Shown one piece after another: positions 9,391 to 20,929 of a DNA stretch of 64,000 nucleotides (positions within the stretch are counted from its first letter, which is position 1; every line of letters starts with the position of its first letter). The stretch is taken from the NCBI GenBank assembly GCA_029224185.1, contig CM055196.1:22022009-22086008 (forward strand), in the 5' to 3' direction. The notes beneath the pieces were generated by a model. The model saw only the letters and a list, made by a program, of their open reading frames with translations. It was not told the DNA's origin and did no database searches. Made by a program: the position numbers and the translations under genes. This DNA comes from Karalla daura. Lineage: Eukaryota; Chordata; Actinopteri; Chaetodontiformes; Leiognathidae.

Positions 9391-12106
9391 GCATCTAACT
9401 TGTTGATTAAATGATAAAATGATTTCAGTGTTTCAAATTGTGACTTTATAAGATGTGCATCTCCAAGAATGAGTTTGAACTAAAACATATTAGTGTTTTA
9501 GACACAGAAAACCTTCTGTGGGGTGTAAATCCTACAGTGACTGTGACACCTGGCAGAGAGGATTTTCCATACAGATGGCCACCATGATGACGATGACAAC
9601 TCAATGGGTGTGTTAGGATGTGATGGAGGTTTGACGTGATGTAAAACATTTCCATATGATGCAACTTTTTGTAACATTTGCAGAAGTGTGTGTGGCAACC
9701 GTTCCAGTCAGTCAAAACACATCTTACAACACCGACCACAGTATACATCAAATTACATCCCATCAGCCGGGCCTGCCTGCCATAACGTCTGGAGCAATGA
9801 CACGGGGAACGCTGTCGGCTGAAATGACACGGAATGGAAAATTGTCTTCAGCGCTGTTTTGGATTCGAACCAGAAATGCATCGACTTTCCACTTTTCAGG
9901 AGCAATAAAGCGGACCACATTTCATAAGAACAGACCCGGATTTCTTCTTAACTTTTTTTTTTCCTTCCCCTTCTTATTCTATATTTCATTTTATTTTTTC
10001 GCTCCTGCTTCTGCTGCCCTCATCAGGAGGCTCGTGGGGCCTCTGCGCTGCAGGCTGCTCGGCTCTGGTGTTGAAACGACTGCTGCCATAAGAATGAGTG
10101 AACATGTTCTCCAACACACGGCCTGATGACAAAAGCAGACTCTCCTCACCAGATGAAACCCACCTCTGCTCCCGGGCAGCCGTGGATGCGGTCCATTGGC
10201 TTCCCATTATTCAATTTTTCACTCTGTTTTCAATTTTCACTCACTGCAGATTGCTTTGTTGCTGTTTTGGGGATTTTCAGCCGCTTTCCTGTGGAAATCC
10301 AGCAAACAGGTATCGAATCTAAAGATGCATCTTTAATTCATGTGCTTGCACAGAAGCTATTGTATTTACATTTGGTCTTTTACACCACAAAAAAGAGGGT
10401 AGTGTAGCAATAAACACGGTTCTACTATCAAGATAGTGTAAGTACTAGTTCAAGTGCAGCGTTGAACACTAGTTAATTTGAGATAGCTTTACCACCCTTC
10501 TGTGAAAAACTTAATGACAGACTGGTTTGTGGTTGATGAGTTGAGAGAAATTTCTCTCCACAGTCTTCTCATCATGCTCCCTCGTACGTCACTTCAGAGA
10601 ATTTGTGTAAACTAACAGTGAAACAGCTTTTCAAGTAATCCTATGACTTCATGTTCATGCTCTGCTCTCACTTCCCTTTTCTGATTAAAAATGCTTTAAC
10701 AGACTGAAACACAGCCCCCAAGTCTAATACGCGAAGCCTGTACGGTACATCACGGCGGTGATGCTTGGAAATAACAGCCTCCCTCTTGCCCGTACAGTAG
10801 CTCCGTGGTGCAGCTGTCCACCATGCCTAACATTCTGCCTCGGCGGGCCAAACCCCAGCGCACCACTGAAGTCCTTCCAGTTTCTAGCCAGGAATCTGCT
10901 CCCTGTCTGGGGGAAAAGTCCCCAATAATTTGACCTACATAGGCCAGCCTCCCTACCCCATATCCCCCTCTCGAAGTGAGCTCCGACATATTAGCACCGG
11001 AGCTGGCTCTGGTGGGGGTCTCTGAGAGCCGGGATGTGAAATGGAGCGGCTCAGATGGATGGATCTGTAGGATCTGAGCAGGTCCCAGTCTCGGCTGAGG
11101 AGCTCCCCTCCGATCCCCTGGAGGGTGGGGCGACATATGGCCGAGGGGGATCTTGTAAGGCCAAAGGTCATGGGGGGTCAATCTAACCTCCTGGCCTCGG
11201 GTTGATTTATTATCCCGTGGGGTGATGTCGCCCTGTTCGGACCAAACAGAGGAGGGGTCAAAGGCCGTACTGTATCTGATGCTGCCGTGAAAGGCGGCAT
11301 AGAAAAGAGCCTGGACGAGGAGGGCGCTGGGAGCATTCGGAGCGAGGAACCTTAACACTGCTACATTTCCCACAAGAAAAATCATGGAAACCAAGGAAAG
11401 ACTTAAGTAAAAAGAGGGCTTAACTGTGATTTCTGACATCTAAGCGGTGCCGTTAGGCGCAATGTGAACAGCTGTGCCTCATGTCTCTTGGAGGAACCTG
11501 CTTCCACACTGAACGGCCTACACATCATAATCCAAAAAAAATGACGTACAATCTTTTTAACATCAGCCAAAAATAATGCTTTAGGAACTCCCTCTCCGTT
11601 CCTACGTGGGCTCTTTTTTCTGTCTTGGTTACACATTAAAGCCTGACTCTGATGGGATCACAGGTGTGACTGTTTATCGGGCGTTTTATGGTGGTTTAGA
11701 GCCAGCCTAAGCCAATCAGAGTCAACTGGAACGGTCTATTTTGTACACCAAGGCCAAAAATGGGAATGTCAAGTATTCTGTGGTAAAGAGGTGCAGGGGA
11801 GGGGAGGGCAAAGAGCTGCAACAACTGTCCTCCAGGCAACTGGCAACCTCTGCTATTTAGGGACAACTCCTGACAGAGTAGCTGGCATCAGCTGCTGCCG
11901 CTGACATTGTTTGTCACAATCTCGGCTGACACAGTACAAACACACACACACATACAGAGTCATATGCACACACACCTGTTGACTCATATCTGCTTTCATA
12001 TAGCATGGCTGGGCCTCTACATGCCTGGGCCTCTCTGGACAGGTGGCCTCCAGGCTCCAGTGTAGTGCCTGACAACAGCGAGCAGCCACAGCCTCCCAGC
12101 AGAACC

Positions 12107-12184
<78 letters not shown>

Positions 12185-12374
12185 AATGTTTGTCCTGTTT
12201 GGGAGAAAACTATGGGCAAGGAGATGTGAGGAAAGTAGGCCGTGACTGCCACAACACATCTCCTCTGATGTGTCTTCACGCTGAGATATTTCAACAAGTG
12301 AAAATGAACCTATACTTTCACACCCCACATTTGATGAAAACACAAAGAGTGAACATTTGTGGTAGACACTACAG
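9391..12374. other. convergent spacer, third part
   Basis: No supported gene. A GC-rich, non-repetitive block at about 10,750-11,440 contains a 229-codon open frame on the minus strand (see findings). A (TG)37 microsatellite lies at 12,109-12,182. The rest is ordinary unique sequence. Confidence 0.5.
12109..12182. repeat. (TG)n microsatellite, about 37 units
   Basis: Uninterrupted TG dinucleotides. It creates false open frames of alternating Cys-Val or His-Thr. Confidence 0.95.
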
Positions 12375-12573
12375 CCTCTCTGTGTGAAGTTTGCATGGTC
12401 TCCTTGTGTCTGTGTGGGTTTTCCTGTGGGTATCCTGGTTTCCTCTCACAATCCAATACCATACATGTTCAGGTCAACTGGAAACTCTAAATTACACTTA
12501 TGTATGAGAGAGAATAGTGTGTGTGACCTGTGTTACTTGTCCAGGGTGTATTCCTAAACCCCCCCCCCCCCCC
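12375..12573 (+). mobile_element. DANA/Mermaid-like SINE, body fragment
   Basis: TCTCTGTGTGAAGTTTGCATGG, GTGTCTGTGTGGGTTTTCC, CAATCCAATACCATACATG, GGAAACTCTAAATT and CCTGTGTTACTTGTCCAGGG follow the family order. The tRNA head is missing. A 15-C run at 12,559-12,573 marks the usual CCCGCC part. Confidence 0.75.
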
Positions 12574-13577
12574 ATCACTCTACAATAGTTCTTTCCAAAT
12601 AAAGTCCCCCAGATTAACTTAAAAGTTACTGTTATGCTCAGTTAAATTTAAGCTAAAAATAAATCTTAAAACCATTTTCCAGAAACTCAGCTGAGTAAAC
12701 CTGGCCCTCTGGTCTGTGATGCATGTTTCTGTCCACTATTGTTAGGTTCGCAGCTGGAGGCACTAATTCTGCCGGGTGCCATTAAAACATGACAGAAAAA
12801 AAAATTATTACTCCCACAAGGGGAAATTTGGTCACTGCACTTCACCCCCTCATTATTAGTGACACCCACACGTGTGACCACCCAGAGAAGTAGGCGGTCA
12901 CGTCTCACGTCCTCTGCTTGCTAGCTCCAACTTTTAGGCCACAGCTGCACCAAACACAGCCAAGCAACCATGGCTGTTTTGGGCCTACAGTTGTAAAATC
13001 AAGTCAACATGTATGTGATTAACATAGGCGTTCCCAGCCACTCAAATACCCCCGTTATTGAATTATTAGAAGAATATGGAAGTCAAACTTTACCTGTGAC
13101 ACAAAAACAGAACTACACAAGTGACTGAAAAAAGCCACTATGAGGAGAGTGTGTGAAATGTATGTTGGTTTGATTTTACTGTGATTTAGGGAACCACAAC
13201 TAAGGCCCAAAGATCAGGACATTGCCTTAGCATTTCGCTGGATGATTGTTTTATTGCTTCATGTTACGATACTAGTGTGTTTCATGTGATGTTTGTGTTC
13301 GACCGGCCTCTTTCCAGCCACATAATGAAGTCCTGTTCTATTCCGAGCGTGGCTTAGGTGTCAGGATCAAAGTCGACCTGGACGTTCCACAAAGCTCAAA
13401 GAGTCTAGCGTTTCACCAGTCCCTACTCTGCACACACACACAGACCGGGGTTGCCAGATTTCACTGTCCAGCATCTGTGACAGTGCGTCCCTTATATTCT
13501 TCTTTTAACTGCTTCCTTAGATCCTCTTTTAGGTTGTGCTCCTACTTCTGAGATCAAACTGTCTTTTGAAGTGGGAG

Positions 13578-13615
<38 letters not shown>

Positions 13616-14384
13616 TCTTCTCTCCGTCTCGTCTTGAGATGAAAGAGGAGCACGGGGTGACATGGAGCGGCCTCCACAGACGGAGGTAGCTACGGGGTCT
13701 CTTTCTCTTCCTCTTTCTCCTTCTCTCTCTCTCTCTGCCAAAATCCCCCAGCAGTGATAGAAACCAGAGGGGGACAAAAGGCGGCAGAGCTCTGCAGCCC
13801 TCTGGCCCGTGCTCTCTCTCTGGCTAATTGAAAATGGCTTTGCTCTCCTCACTTATGCTCCTGCTGTCCTCCTCCTGCCTCACCCCGTCTCCCCCGCCCG
13901 TCCACCCTCCCCTGGGATGACCCTCCCTCTTTCCTCTCCCTCTTTCTCTCTCTCTCTCCCTCTCTCTCTTCCTCTCTCAGCACTGGACTCTGTGCTGATC
14001 TTGGGACATCCCCAGTATTTTTTGGCCTTTGAAGGCAAATATAATTGAGTGGTAATATGAGACGTATTCTCTTTTTCCTCCGCATGCCTCGTTCAATGGG
14101 TTATGGAATACTGAAGTTCAAAGTAGGTGCGGTGGACGTGTTATTCCTTCTTTCTCTTCCCCCTTCGTGGTGATTGCAGTGAGAAAAGAATCCGGTGAAA
14201 CGAGGAGTTGAGGAGATTTTAGTTGGATGGAAACTCCGGCCCATGGCTTACCTTGACCCGGCACGGCTCGGGTTCTGGACAAATGGGCTCGAAAAACTAT
14301 AAGACAGGTTTCACCCTCCAACGAAAGCAAATTATGGAATAGATGAGCCGGTAATCAAATTCTTCCCAAACCAAGGGAGCAGGC
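12574..14384. other. convergent spacer, fourth part
   Basis: No gene is seen. There are (CT)n tracts at 13,580-13,611 and, less pure, at about 13,700-13,735 and 13,935-13,978. The stretch around 14,100-14,380 lies just past the inferred poly(A) site of the minus-strand gene. Confidence 0.5.
13580..13611. repeat. (CT)n microsatellite
   Basis: About 16 CT units. Confidence 0.9.
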
Positions 14385-14405
14385 CAGAATGTAATGAAAT
14401 GGAGT

Positions 14406-14411
14406 TTTATT
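14406..14411 (-). terminator. distal poly(A) signal of the kcnq1-like gene
   Basis: AATAAA on the minus strand, in TGTAAATAATAAAACTCC. It shares its first base with a TGTAAATA Pumilio-type element. Confidence 0.5.
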
Positions 14412-15190
14412 ATTTACAGCAGAGCTACAGTGGACAGGGTGTGCATGAATATCATTTACAATCATTTCCATCCATCTGTAGGACAGGAGCCTCACTCTGT
14501 GTTTCTCATCACTTCGACAAGCAGACGTGGTCCAGGTTGATCTTTCCACATGATAATAAATACAATACAATAAGGCAATGTTCCTATTTACAACTCTTAT
14601 AAAACTGTACAGGAGAAGAGACAGAGGCAGATATGTACGTATCGAGGTCTGTCACAAAATTAGAGTGCCTTCAAAACACAACCACTTTTACTTAATGCAA
14701 CATAAATAATAGTTATTCGTTTCAACCACCGCAAAATATATGAAAATATATACTAGTGCAGAGAGGAAGCCTCTCCTGATTTCCACTTCCCTTTTTCACC
14801 CTTTCTTTTGTGTGTGCATCCGTCTTTTTAAGAATGTGCAGCTGTAATTATGGGAAGCCTTTCATACGGTAGCGACATAGTTGAGTTATTTTCTGTTTTC
14901 TACTTCCTCCATTCACAGCGTCCTGTCAGACAAACTACAACCAGCTCTGTAACAAAGTGAGCGCATTGTCTCTTTAATCCAAACGTGCGCTCTCAGCGGT
15001 CGGCGGATATTTCCAAACCTTTCACACAGAATTAGCAGGCCTGCTCCTCAAGGCTCACTGTTTAAATTCTGCACATTTTCCAGTGTTTCTTTTCATTAGT
15101 CGCTCACAGTGAGTAATCTCCCCTTACCAGGAATTCAGCACTTAATTAGCTCTGGAGAGAAAAAAATAATCAGAGCTTTAATGGGGCAAA

Positions 15191-15196
15191 TTTATT
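15191..15196 (-). terminator. possible proximal poly(A) signal
   Basis: AATAAA on the minus strand, about 1 kb after the stop codon, in GAAATAAATTTGCCCC. It would shorten the 3'UTR and remove both Pumilio-type elements. Confidence 0.35.
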
Positions 15197-16215
15197 TCAA
15201 ATTGCACACAGCGGTGTGAGCCCCCTGAAGAGGGTAATAGAGGAGGGTGTGGGCGGTGCGGTGGAGTGCTGGAGATCGATACACGTCTGAGCAAACTGCG
15301 AGACCAGGATGTAACCTGTACCGTCCTCCTGGGGCAGAGGAGTCGACTGTTTTTGTTGCCCTCAGGGTCCTGTAGCTGGACACACATCTGCTCGCTTTCA
15401 CTCCTCTTACTCACGCCTTCCGGACGCTGACGCGAGGCAAAGTCAACAGATAATCTGCCTTTCCCTCCTCATGTTATTTGATCACAACTAACAAACACCC
15501 GCCACAGCCTAAGTACAGTTAGGCTGGATGGATATGCGGCTATGGAAATAACCCTGTTGTGTACTGGGTGTGGTTGGTGCCAAGATAATCAGAGGGGTTT
15601 GAGGAATGCCTGTGCCATGGCTGGACTCATAGATTTTTTCCTGTGTCTTTGGGGAACTCGAGTGCTTTGATTGCATTACGACTTCATTACTGGGTTAGTT
15701 AGCTTTGGAAAAATATTTAGAGTGGAGGAATGCTGCTCAGTGACAGGCTGCACATAAATTAACATTATCTGAGTGGCATGATTACCAGGCTAATGCAGTG
15801 AAATAAATTCATGCAGCGTCTAGCTGCTGGAGTGAGCATGCTTCAGGGGAGACTGAGGGCCAACAACACTGATGTAGGAGAGAAAGCTACATTTAGGCAA
15901 GAGAAAAAAGAGAGAGAGAGAGACCCAAACAGGGCCAACAATCGTCAAAAGAAGAAAGAGGTCAGTCATCCTTCTCTCTACACCCACTCGCAGTGGTGCT
16001 CATGTCCCAGAGCGAGGCGAGTGGACAATTTAAAGTTGTTCTCAGTGGTCAAAAGTCAAGTCAAAGAGAGGATCGGGGATTTGCAAATGGAAGGGATGGA
16101 GGAGTTTTTGGAAGACTGAGTCTCCTTGTTATTCGCAGGCTGTTTGTGTGAACTCCCACTCCTATGCTGCTTCTCTTTTGGTAAGGGCGCCCCGGGGGAG
16201 ACCCCGGCCGCCGCC

Positions 16216-16362
16216 TCAGGGCCCCTCGTCGATGCTGGCGCCGCTGCGCTTCTGGATGGTCACCCGGCGGATGGACGGCTTGGACGTCAGCTCCGGCTGC
16301 GGGGGGAACTGCTCCATCAGGATCCGCAGGGCAGAGTCCATTTTCTGGTCCATCTGATGGAC
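16216..16362 (-). CDS. kcnq1: C-terminal exon of a KCNQ1-like voltage-gated K+ channel
   Basis: KCNQ1 forms tetrameric channels (IKs with KCNE subunits) in the plasma membrane. The end of its cytoplasmic tail is a coiled coil that drives tetramer assembly. The exon follows the acceptor TCTCCTGTTAATTCCAG and is exactly 49 codons in phase 0, ending in TGA at 16,218-16,216. It begins VHQMDQKMDSALRILM, which aligns with the start of the human KCNQ1 last exon (VTQLDQRLALITDML): V, Q, D, Q, then R/K and hydrophobic heptad positions agree. It ends ASIDEGP, comparable with the human ending PDEGS. The tail is 48 residues against about 78 in human. The exon is GC-rich against AT-richer flanks. Other KCNQ paralogues fit less well at this point. 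The match is short, so the identity is probable, not proven, and a teleost copy number cannot be given. Confidence 0.68.
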   Translation of the reverse strand, partial: VHQMDQKMDSALRILMEQFPPQPELTSKPSIRRVTIQKRSGASIDEGP

Positions 16363-19169
16363 CTGGAATTAACAGGAGACAACAGAACAGGTTAGGGCGG
16401 CTGGGCGGGATTAAAAGTACAGCGCAGAGCTGCGTTATGAAACAAACAAAGAGCGTCAGCGCCTTTGTTTCGTCTCCATCGGCCTCTTTCATATAGCTGC
16501 CATCCCAATGACAGAGCAGCGCGGCCTTTAATGACACGTTAGTCTGCGCGTCGCCGTCTACCTGCTGAAGCCACTCATTACAAAAGCTGTTGAGCTATAT
16601 GATCCCGGAGTGGGCAGACACACACACACACACTCACGCATACACACAGGCTGCTGTAGTTTACATGCTTCCCCCATTGTAAACACAGGTGTGTCACCCA
16701 GCAGAGACATCTCTGACAGGGCACAGCCAGCCTAACCACCGTGTGAGCACAGATGAATGGCTGCACCTGAGTGCAAGAGGTAAACACACAACAGACTGCC
16801 TGGTGACATGCAAATACAGTCCGACAGACGCGCAAACCACAGAAAAGTAGTCATGCAGACTTATTACACACACTGCTGGAACTTCAAAGAGACTTTCTGT
16901 GTCTTCACAGCCTTGGCCTCGGTTTTACCTCTATACTTATTTATTTTCCCTTGTGAAATACTTACAAAGCGTGCATAGACACACACACACACACACAAAA
17001 CGATATCCTCTGATGGCTCCGACGGCTTCGAGAAACCAGGGAAAATGATAAAGATGGCGCTTCGTAAATCAAAGCCTAAACAGCAGAGTACATCAAAGAG
17101 CCATAACATCTCACGCACCGGGCAGAGCAGACAGATTCAGACTCCTGTCTCTACTGGACGCTGATAGCAAACAACTCTGGCCCGGCTGCGGTATTTCTGG
17201 CAGGGCGCAGTCAGATAGTTAACATCAATGGCATTTTCATAGGCTTGAGCGTATGGTCCCTCTTTCCCCTCATCTTTTAGTGTGTGTGCCTGATGGGCTG
17301 GACATTTTTATGGCAGAGCGGGACATTTAGCAGCTATTATTGTTGTTGAAATATGAGCCATAATAGGAAGCGTAAATCTGAAATATCAGCGTGTCACTGA
17401 GACGAATGAAATCGCATCTCAGCACGCCAACGATTACAATTTATAGCCAACTGCGCGGCACTGTCAGGACTCTAATGGACTTTGGTTTCCAGAGAAATAG
17501 AGCGGTTTCGCATTTTTTTTCCTCACTGTTTCAGGTTTGTAAATGGGTCGAGTTTGCAGATTTCCTACAAGAATTTACATTTTTGAATCATGACCATCTA
17601 CAGTAAAAGGACACACAGACAGTTCAAGGACATGAGCTGCCTGGAAGACTTCAATTGTTTTGTCAGATATTAGTAAACTGTACTATGATGTATGACAGGG
17701 CAAACGCGGCTTCCTCTTGAGCCATTTTTGCTGAGGTTTGCTGATATTTCACCATCCTCAGAGCTTTGCTCTGAGATTGTACCATGACCTAAATAGCTGC
17801 GCTAAGTAGACGAAGCACGCGCTGGGCCCGGATGAAGCTTAGAGAATAATAGGCTATCATAAACATGTTGGGCAGTAATCTACAGACTTATCAACATTCT
17901 CGTTGGGGCTTAAAAATGGATCAGGAATTCCTCCCGCTGCGGGTCTAAAAGGAGTGGCCCAGGAGACCCACGCAGAGACAAGGAAAACAGTTTTGGACAT
18001 GCACCACTTATTTATAGTCGCTGATTGTGTATAGAGTGTGCGTGTGTGCGTTTTGTGGAGAGCGGTGTGGGGGAGAGACGTATAACAGTGAGGGCGAGAT
18101 TATGCAAGTGTGTGTTTACAATTGTGTCACTGGTGTGGCAACTGAGCGTCTGCGTGTTCCAAGGCGTAGACGTGGCGTGGGTGGCAGAGGTCACAAAAGA
18201 AAAGAAAAATACAGGCAGGCAAGAGATTTTGTTTTGAAATTGCATTCAAAACAAAACAGCCTCCACTATTTGATACTTGACACCGAGCCGGTGAAACTGT
18301 CAGAGGTGATGAATCGCGTCGCGTGGGTCATTCAAATATCCTGTTGTGAGCCCCGCAGTCACGGCTGGTGATAGTCCACTTGTCACCGCCGTTCCGCTCT
18401 GCACTGCACTGTCTTCCTGGCTCTGGCACGCTGCACTCTACTGTATGTTGTCATGATTTGCGAGACGTTTCCTTTCGCCACATTGCATAATTTTGTTGTG
18501 CCGATGACAAATACTGGAGCTGACCTTGCAGCCACCTTCTGGCCTTTTGTGCCTCCATGGGCAATTATTGATGTGTGTTTACATGCCAAAAGGAATCCCA
18601 AAAGGAATCTGAAAGGGACGCTGGCAACTCCACAGGCTTTCACCACAGCTTCCCCTGTCACACATTTTGAAGACGTTTTTTTTGCTGCTTTTTGGGATGC
18701 AATAACCATGGATTTACAAAAAATGAGATAAAATAAAGGACTAGGAAGGTATCCCATTTTTGTTTCATTTAGTTTTAACACAGTGTGGAATCATGGTCGT
18801 GTGCTTCATTTGTGTAGTTGGCTCTGGAATTATTTCCACCCATTTCTGTCATTGAAAATTTACTGTAGAGCCATTGTGTTATCATTCTGCTAACCCTGGA
18901 TAGTGTGACTCCTTCGTAGTTGGGCGTCTCCACTGCTGTGTCATATAAACGCATGTGACCCAGCGACAGGTGATGCTCCAGCTGTCCCCGGGCCTCCCTT
19001 TCCACCACAGACAACACATGGGACAGTCACAAGTGGAGCTGACACTTACCCTGCAGCAGCAGGGAGATTCCCTAAACACCGATAAGGTCCCAAACTACAG
19101 CTGAGTCAGTTGTGTCTTGGTCCATTTCTGCCAGATCTGGTGCCCTTTAATGTTTATCTGCCTTCTTCT

Positions 19170-19352
19170 TATCTTTTTCCTGAGCCAAGCGGTAACTGGA
19201 GTGATTTGGCTATTGAGTGCATTCACATCCAATCTTATAAGTTTGAGCCAGGAATATGGAAGGAATCAGATATTAAGGAAGATCAAGGCACACTTGAGAT
19301 TTCTGCATCAAACTGTGCCTTCATTATCTCAAGTACTTGTAAGGAGGTGGGT
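19170..19352 (+). repeat. unnamed dispersed repeat, copy 1
   Basis: CTGAGCCAAGCGGTAACTGG-AGTGATTTGGCTAT-TGAGTG and later GGAATCAGATATTAAGGAAG..GAGATTTCTGCATCAAA..ACTTG align in order with 29,858-30,005. Family unknown. Confidence 0.5.
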
Positions 19353-20812
19353 ATTTAAACTGTTTACATTATTTCTGTCTCCATTCACATTCACTCATTT
19401 TCCAACCGCATTTCAATGAGACATGATGTTTTCAACCTGCTTGGGGTACCCTTTAAAGATGAAATTCTGAATGCCAAGATGCTAAATATATGGCCTGGCT
19501 GGTAGGTCTTTGCCACTTCAAGACTTAAATTGTTATTTAGAATTAGTTAAAAATATCCTCACAATCTCCTAAAATGGCCTTATAAATATTGTATTGACAG
19601 AGAAAGCTTTGCCAGACAACAAAGATGCAGTAGCCCATGCTATCAACAGCCTATCTGCTCTTTGACCTGGCTCTCATGTGCTTCCAGTCCCTGCAATGAC
19701 TGGTGGGGATGTGGAGACAACGGTGGGGAGGACACAGAGCTCCCGTTCACACAGGAACACCCTTCCTGGAGCACCTTCCTGCCCTCCCCTGGGACCGTCT
19801 GCCTGATAAACTGCAACAAACACACAAGTATACAAGCAAACAAGCATGCCTAAACGGCGTGTAAACACGTTTGTTCGGGCCTGTTTGTTTGTTCCTTGCT
19901 TGCCTGTCACCTAGCAAACAGCAAACAACAAAAGAGACTGTGCTAATTGCGACCACAGAGCTGTAGTAGTGGGTTTGAGTTAGAGAGTAATAATGGAAAA
20001 GCAGCAACGAGGAAACAAGTGCGTGACACCACAGGGTAAACGTTGTCGTGAAGTAAACTGTCAGCACATTGTCCTACTGAGTAAACCTGCTGTATCACAC
20101 CAACCGCTGTTAATGGTGAGTTTCTGCTGCTTGGGAAAGATTAGGACAGAGTACGTGGATGGCAAGCAAATTCATGATAAGAAGGTTGGCTTTTTTATCC
20201 ATGCAGGGAAATTGTATCTTAGACACTGTTGCAGCAGCACAAAGGTTCATAAAAGCAGCAGGTCTGAGATCCAGAAGAGTCATCAGCTACACATGCAGAT
20301 CTGACGTGTTTGCTTCCTATTGACATCACTGGATCCTCACTGCAAATATCACACTCTGTTAGGAGATGGGTAGAACAGGATGAGCATGACAGACTCAAAG
20401 AAAGTCAATGGTGCATTGTACTGAAGCATATTTGCTTAACATTTACCGTACAACAGCCCTCACATTACTGCATGAATAATCTAAGGAGAAAAAAGTACTG
20501 CTGGGTTCTTCTGCAAGTGTACTTTTATTCTAAGAGCAACTTAATACTCAAATAGCTCAATTTGAGTAACATTTTAACTTGTAATAGAGTATCTGTAAAG
20601 TGGGGAACTGCTTCACTTCTGTAAAGGATATGAATACTTCCTCCACCACTGAACACAGAGCTTCAGCACCTTTGGTTTGAATATTTGATTAAGTTTGCAA
20701 TAGCTGCAATACTGGTTTTTAAACGTATTGACTTATATAATAGTTACATAACATTCAGCAGTTTAACAGAAATGTATGAGAAATTCCAAAAAGCGAGAGA
20801 AGAAAAAACCTT

Positions 20813-20825
20813 TGACCTTTGACCT
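20813..20825 (-). promoter_or_regulatory. candidate DR1 nuclear-receptor site
   Basis: The minus strand reads AGGTCA-A-AGGTCA, a perfect DR1 (HNF4, PPAR/RXR, COUP-TF class), with a weaker third half-site in the same spacing. Sequence match only. Confidence 0.35.
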
Positions 20826-20929
20826 TTCACTGTTTAATCATCCATAACCACATCAAAACTATTAACATATAAGAATATCCCAGAAGAAAAGACTTGGAGA
20901 GACTTAGATTGATTCAAGTCCTATCTATC

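Larger units (their letters stand above)
14385..16215 (-). other. 3'UTR of the kcnq1-like gene
   Basis: This is the sequence between the stop codon and the distal poly(A) signal on the minus strand, about 1.8 kb, in line with a long terminal exon. It is unique sequence with AT-rich stretches near 14,640-14,760. Two Pumilio-type TGTAAATA elements lie close to the distal end, at 14,418-14,411 and 14,592-14,585. A proximal AATAAA at 15,196-15,191 could give a shorter form. The limits are inferred; no transcript evidence is available here. Confidence 0.55.
16363..20877 (-). other. presumed last intron of the kcnq1-like gene, proximal part
   Basis: No further exon was recognised. Short (CA)n tracts lie at 16,619-16,634 and 16,979-16,997. 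About 17,160-17,500 and 17,690-17,960 are non-repetitive and could hold conserved elements. A dispersed repeat copy lies at about 19,170-19,352. A perfect DR1 lies at 20,813-20,825. Confidence 0.45.

Noticed and set aside
16562..16594. 33-nt minus-strand micro-exon encoding LNSFCNEWLQQ, in phase with the kcnq1-like last exon
   Set aside because: It has a donor GTAGAC and an upstream ATATAG, but the polypyrimidine tract is poor. The sequence does not match the expected RLNRVEDK ending of the preceding KCNQ1 exon.
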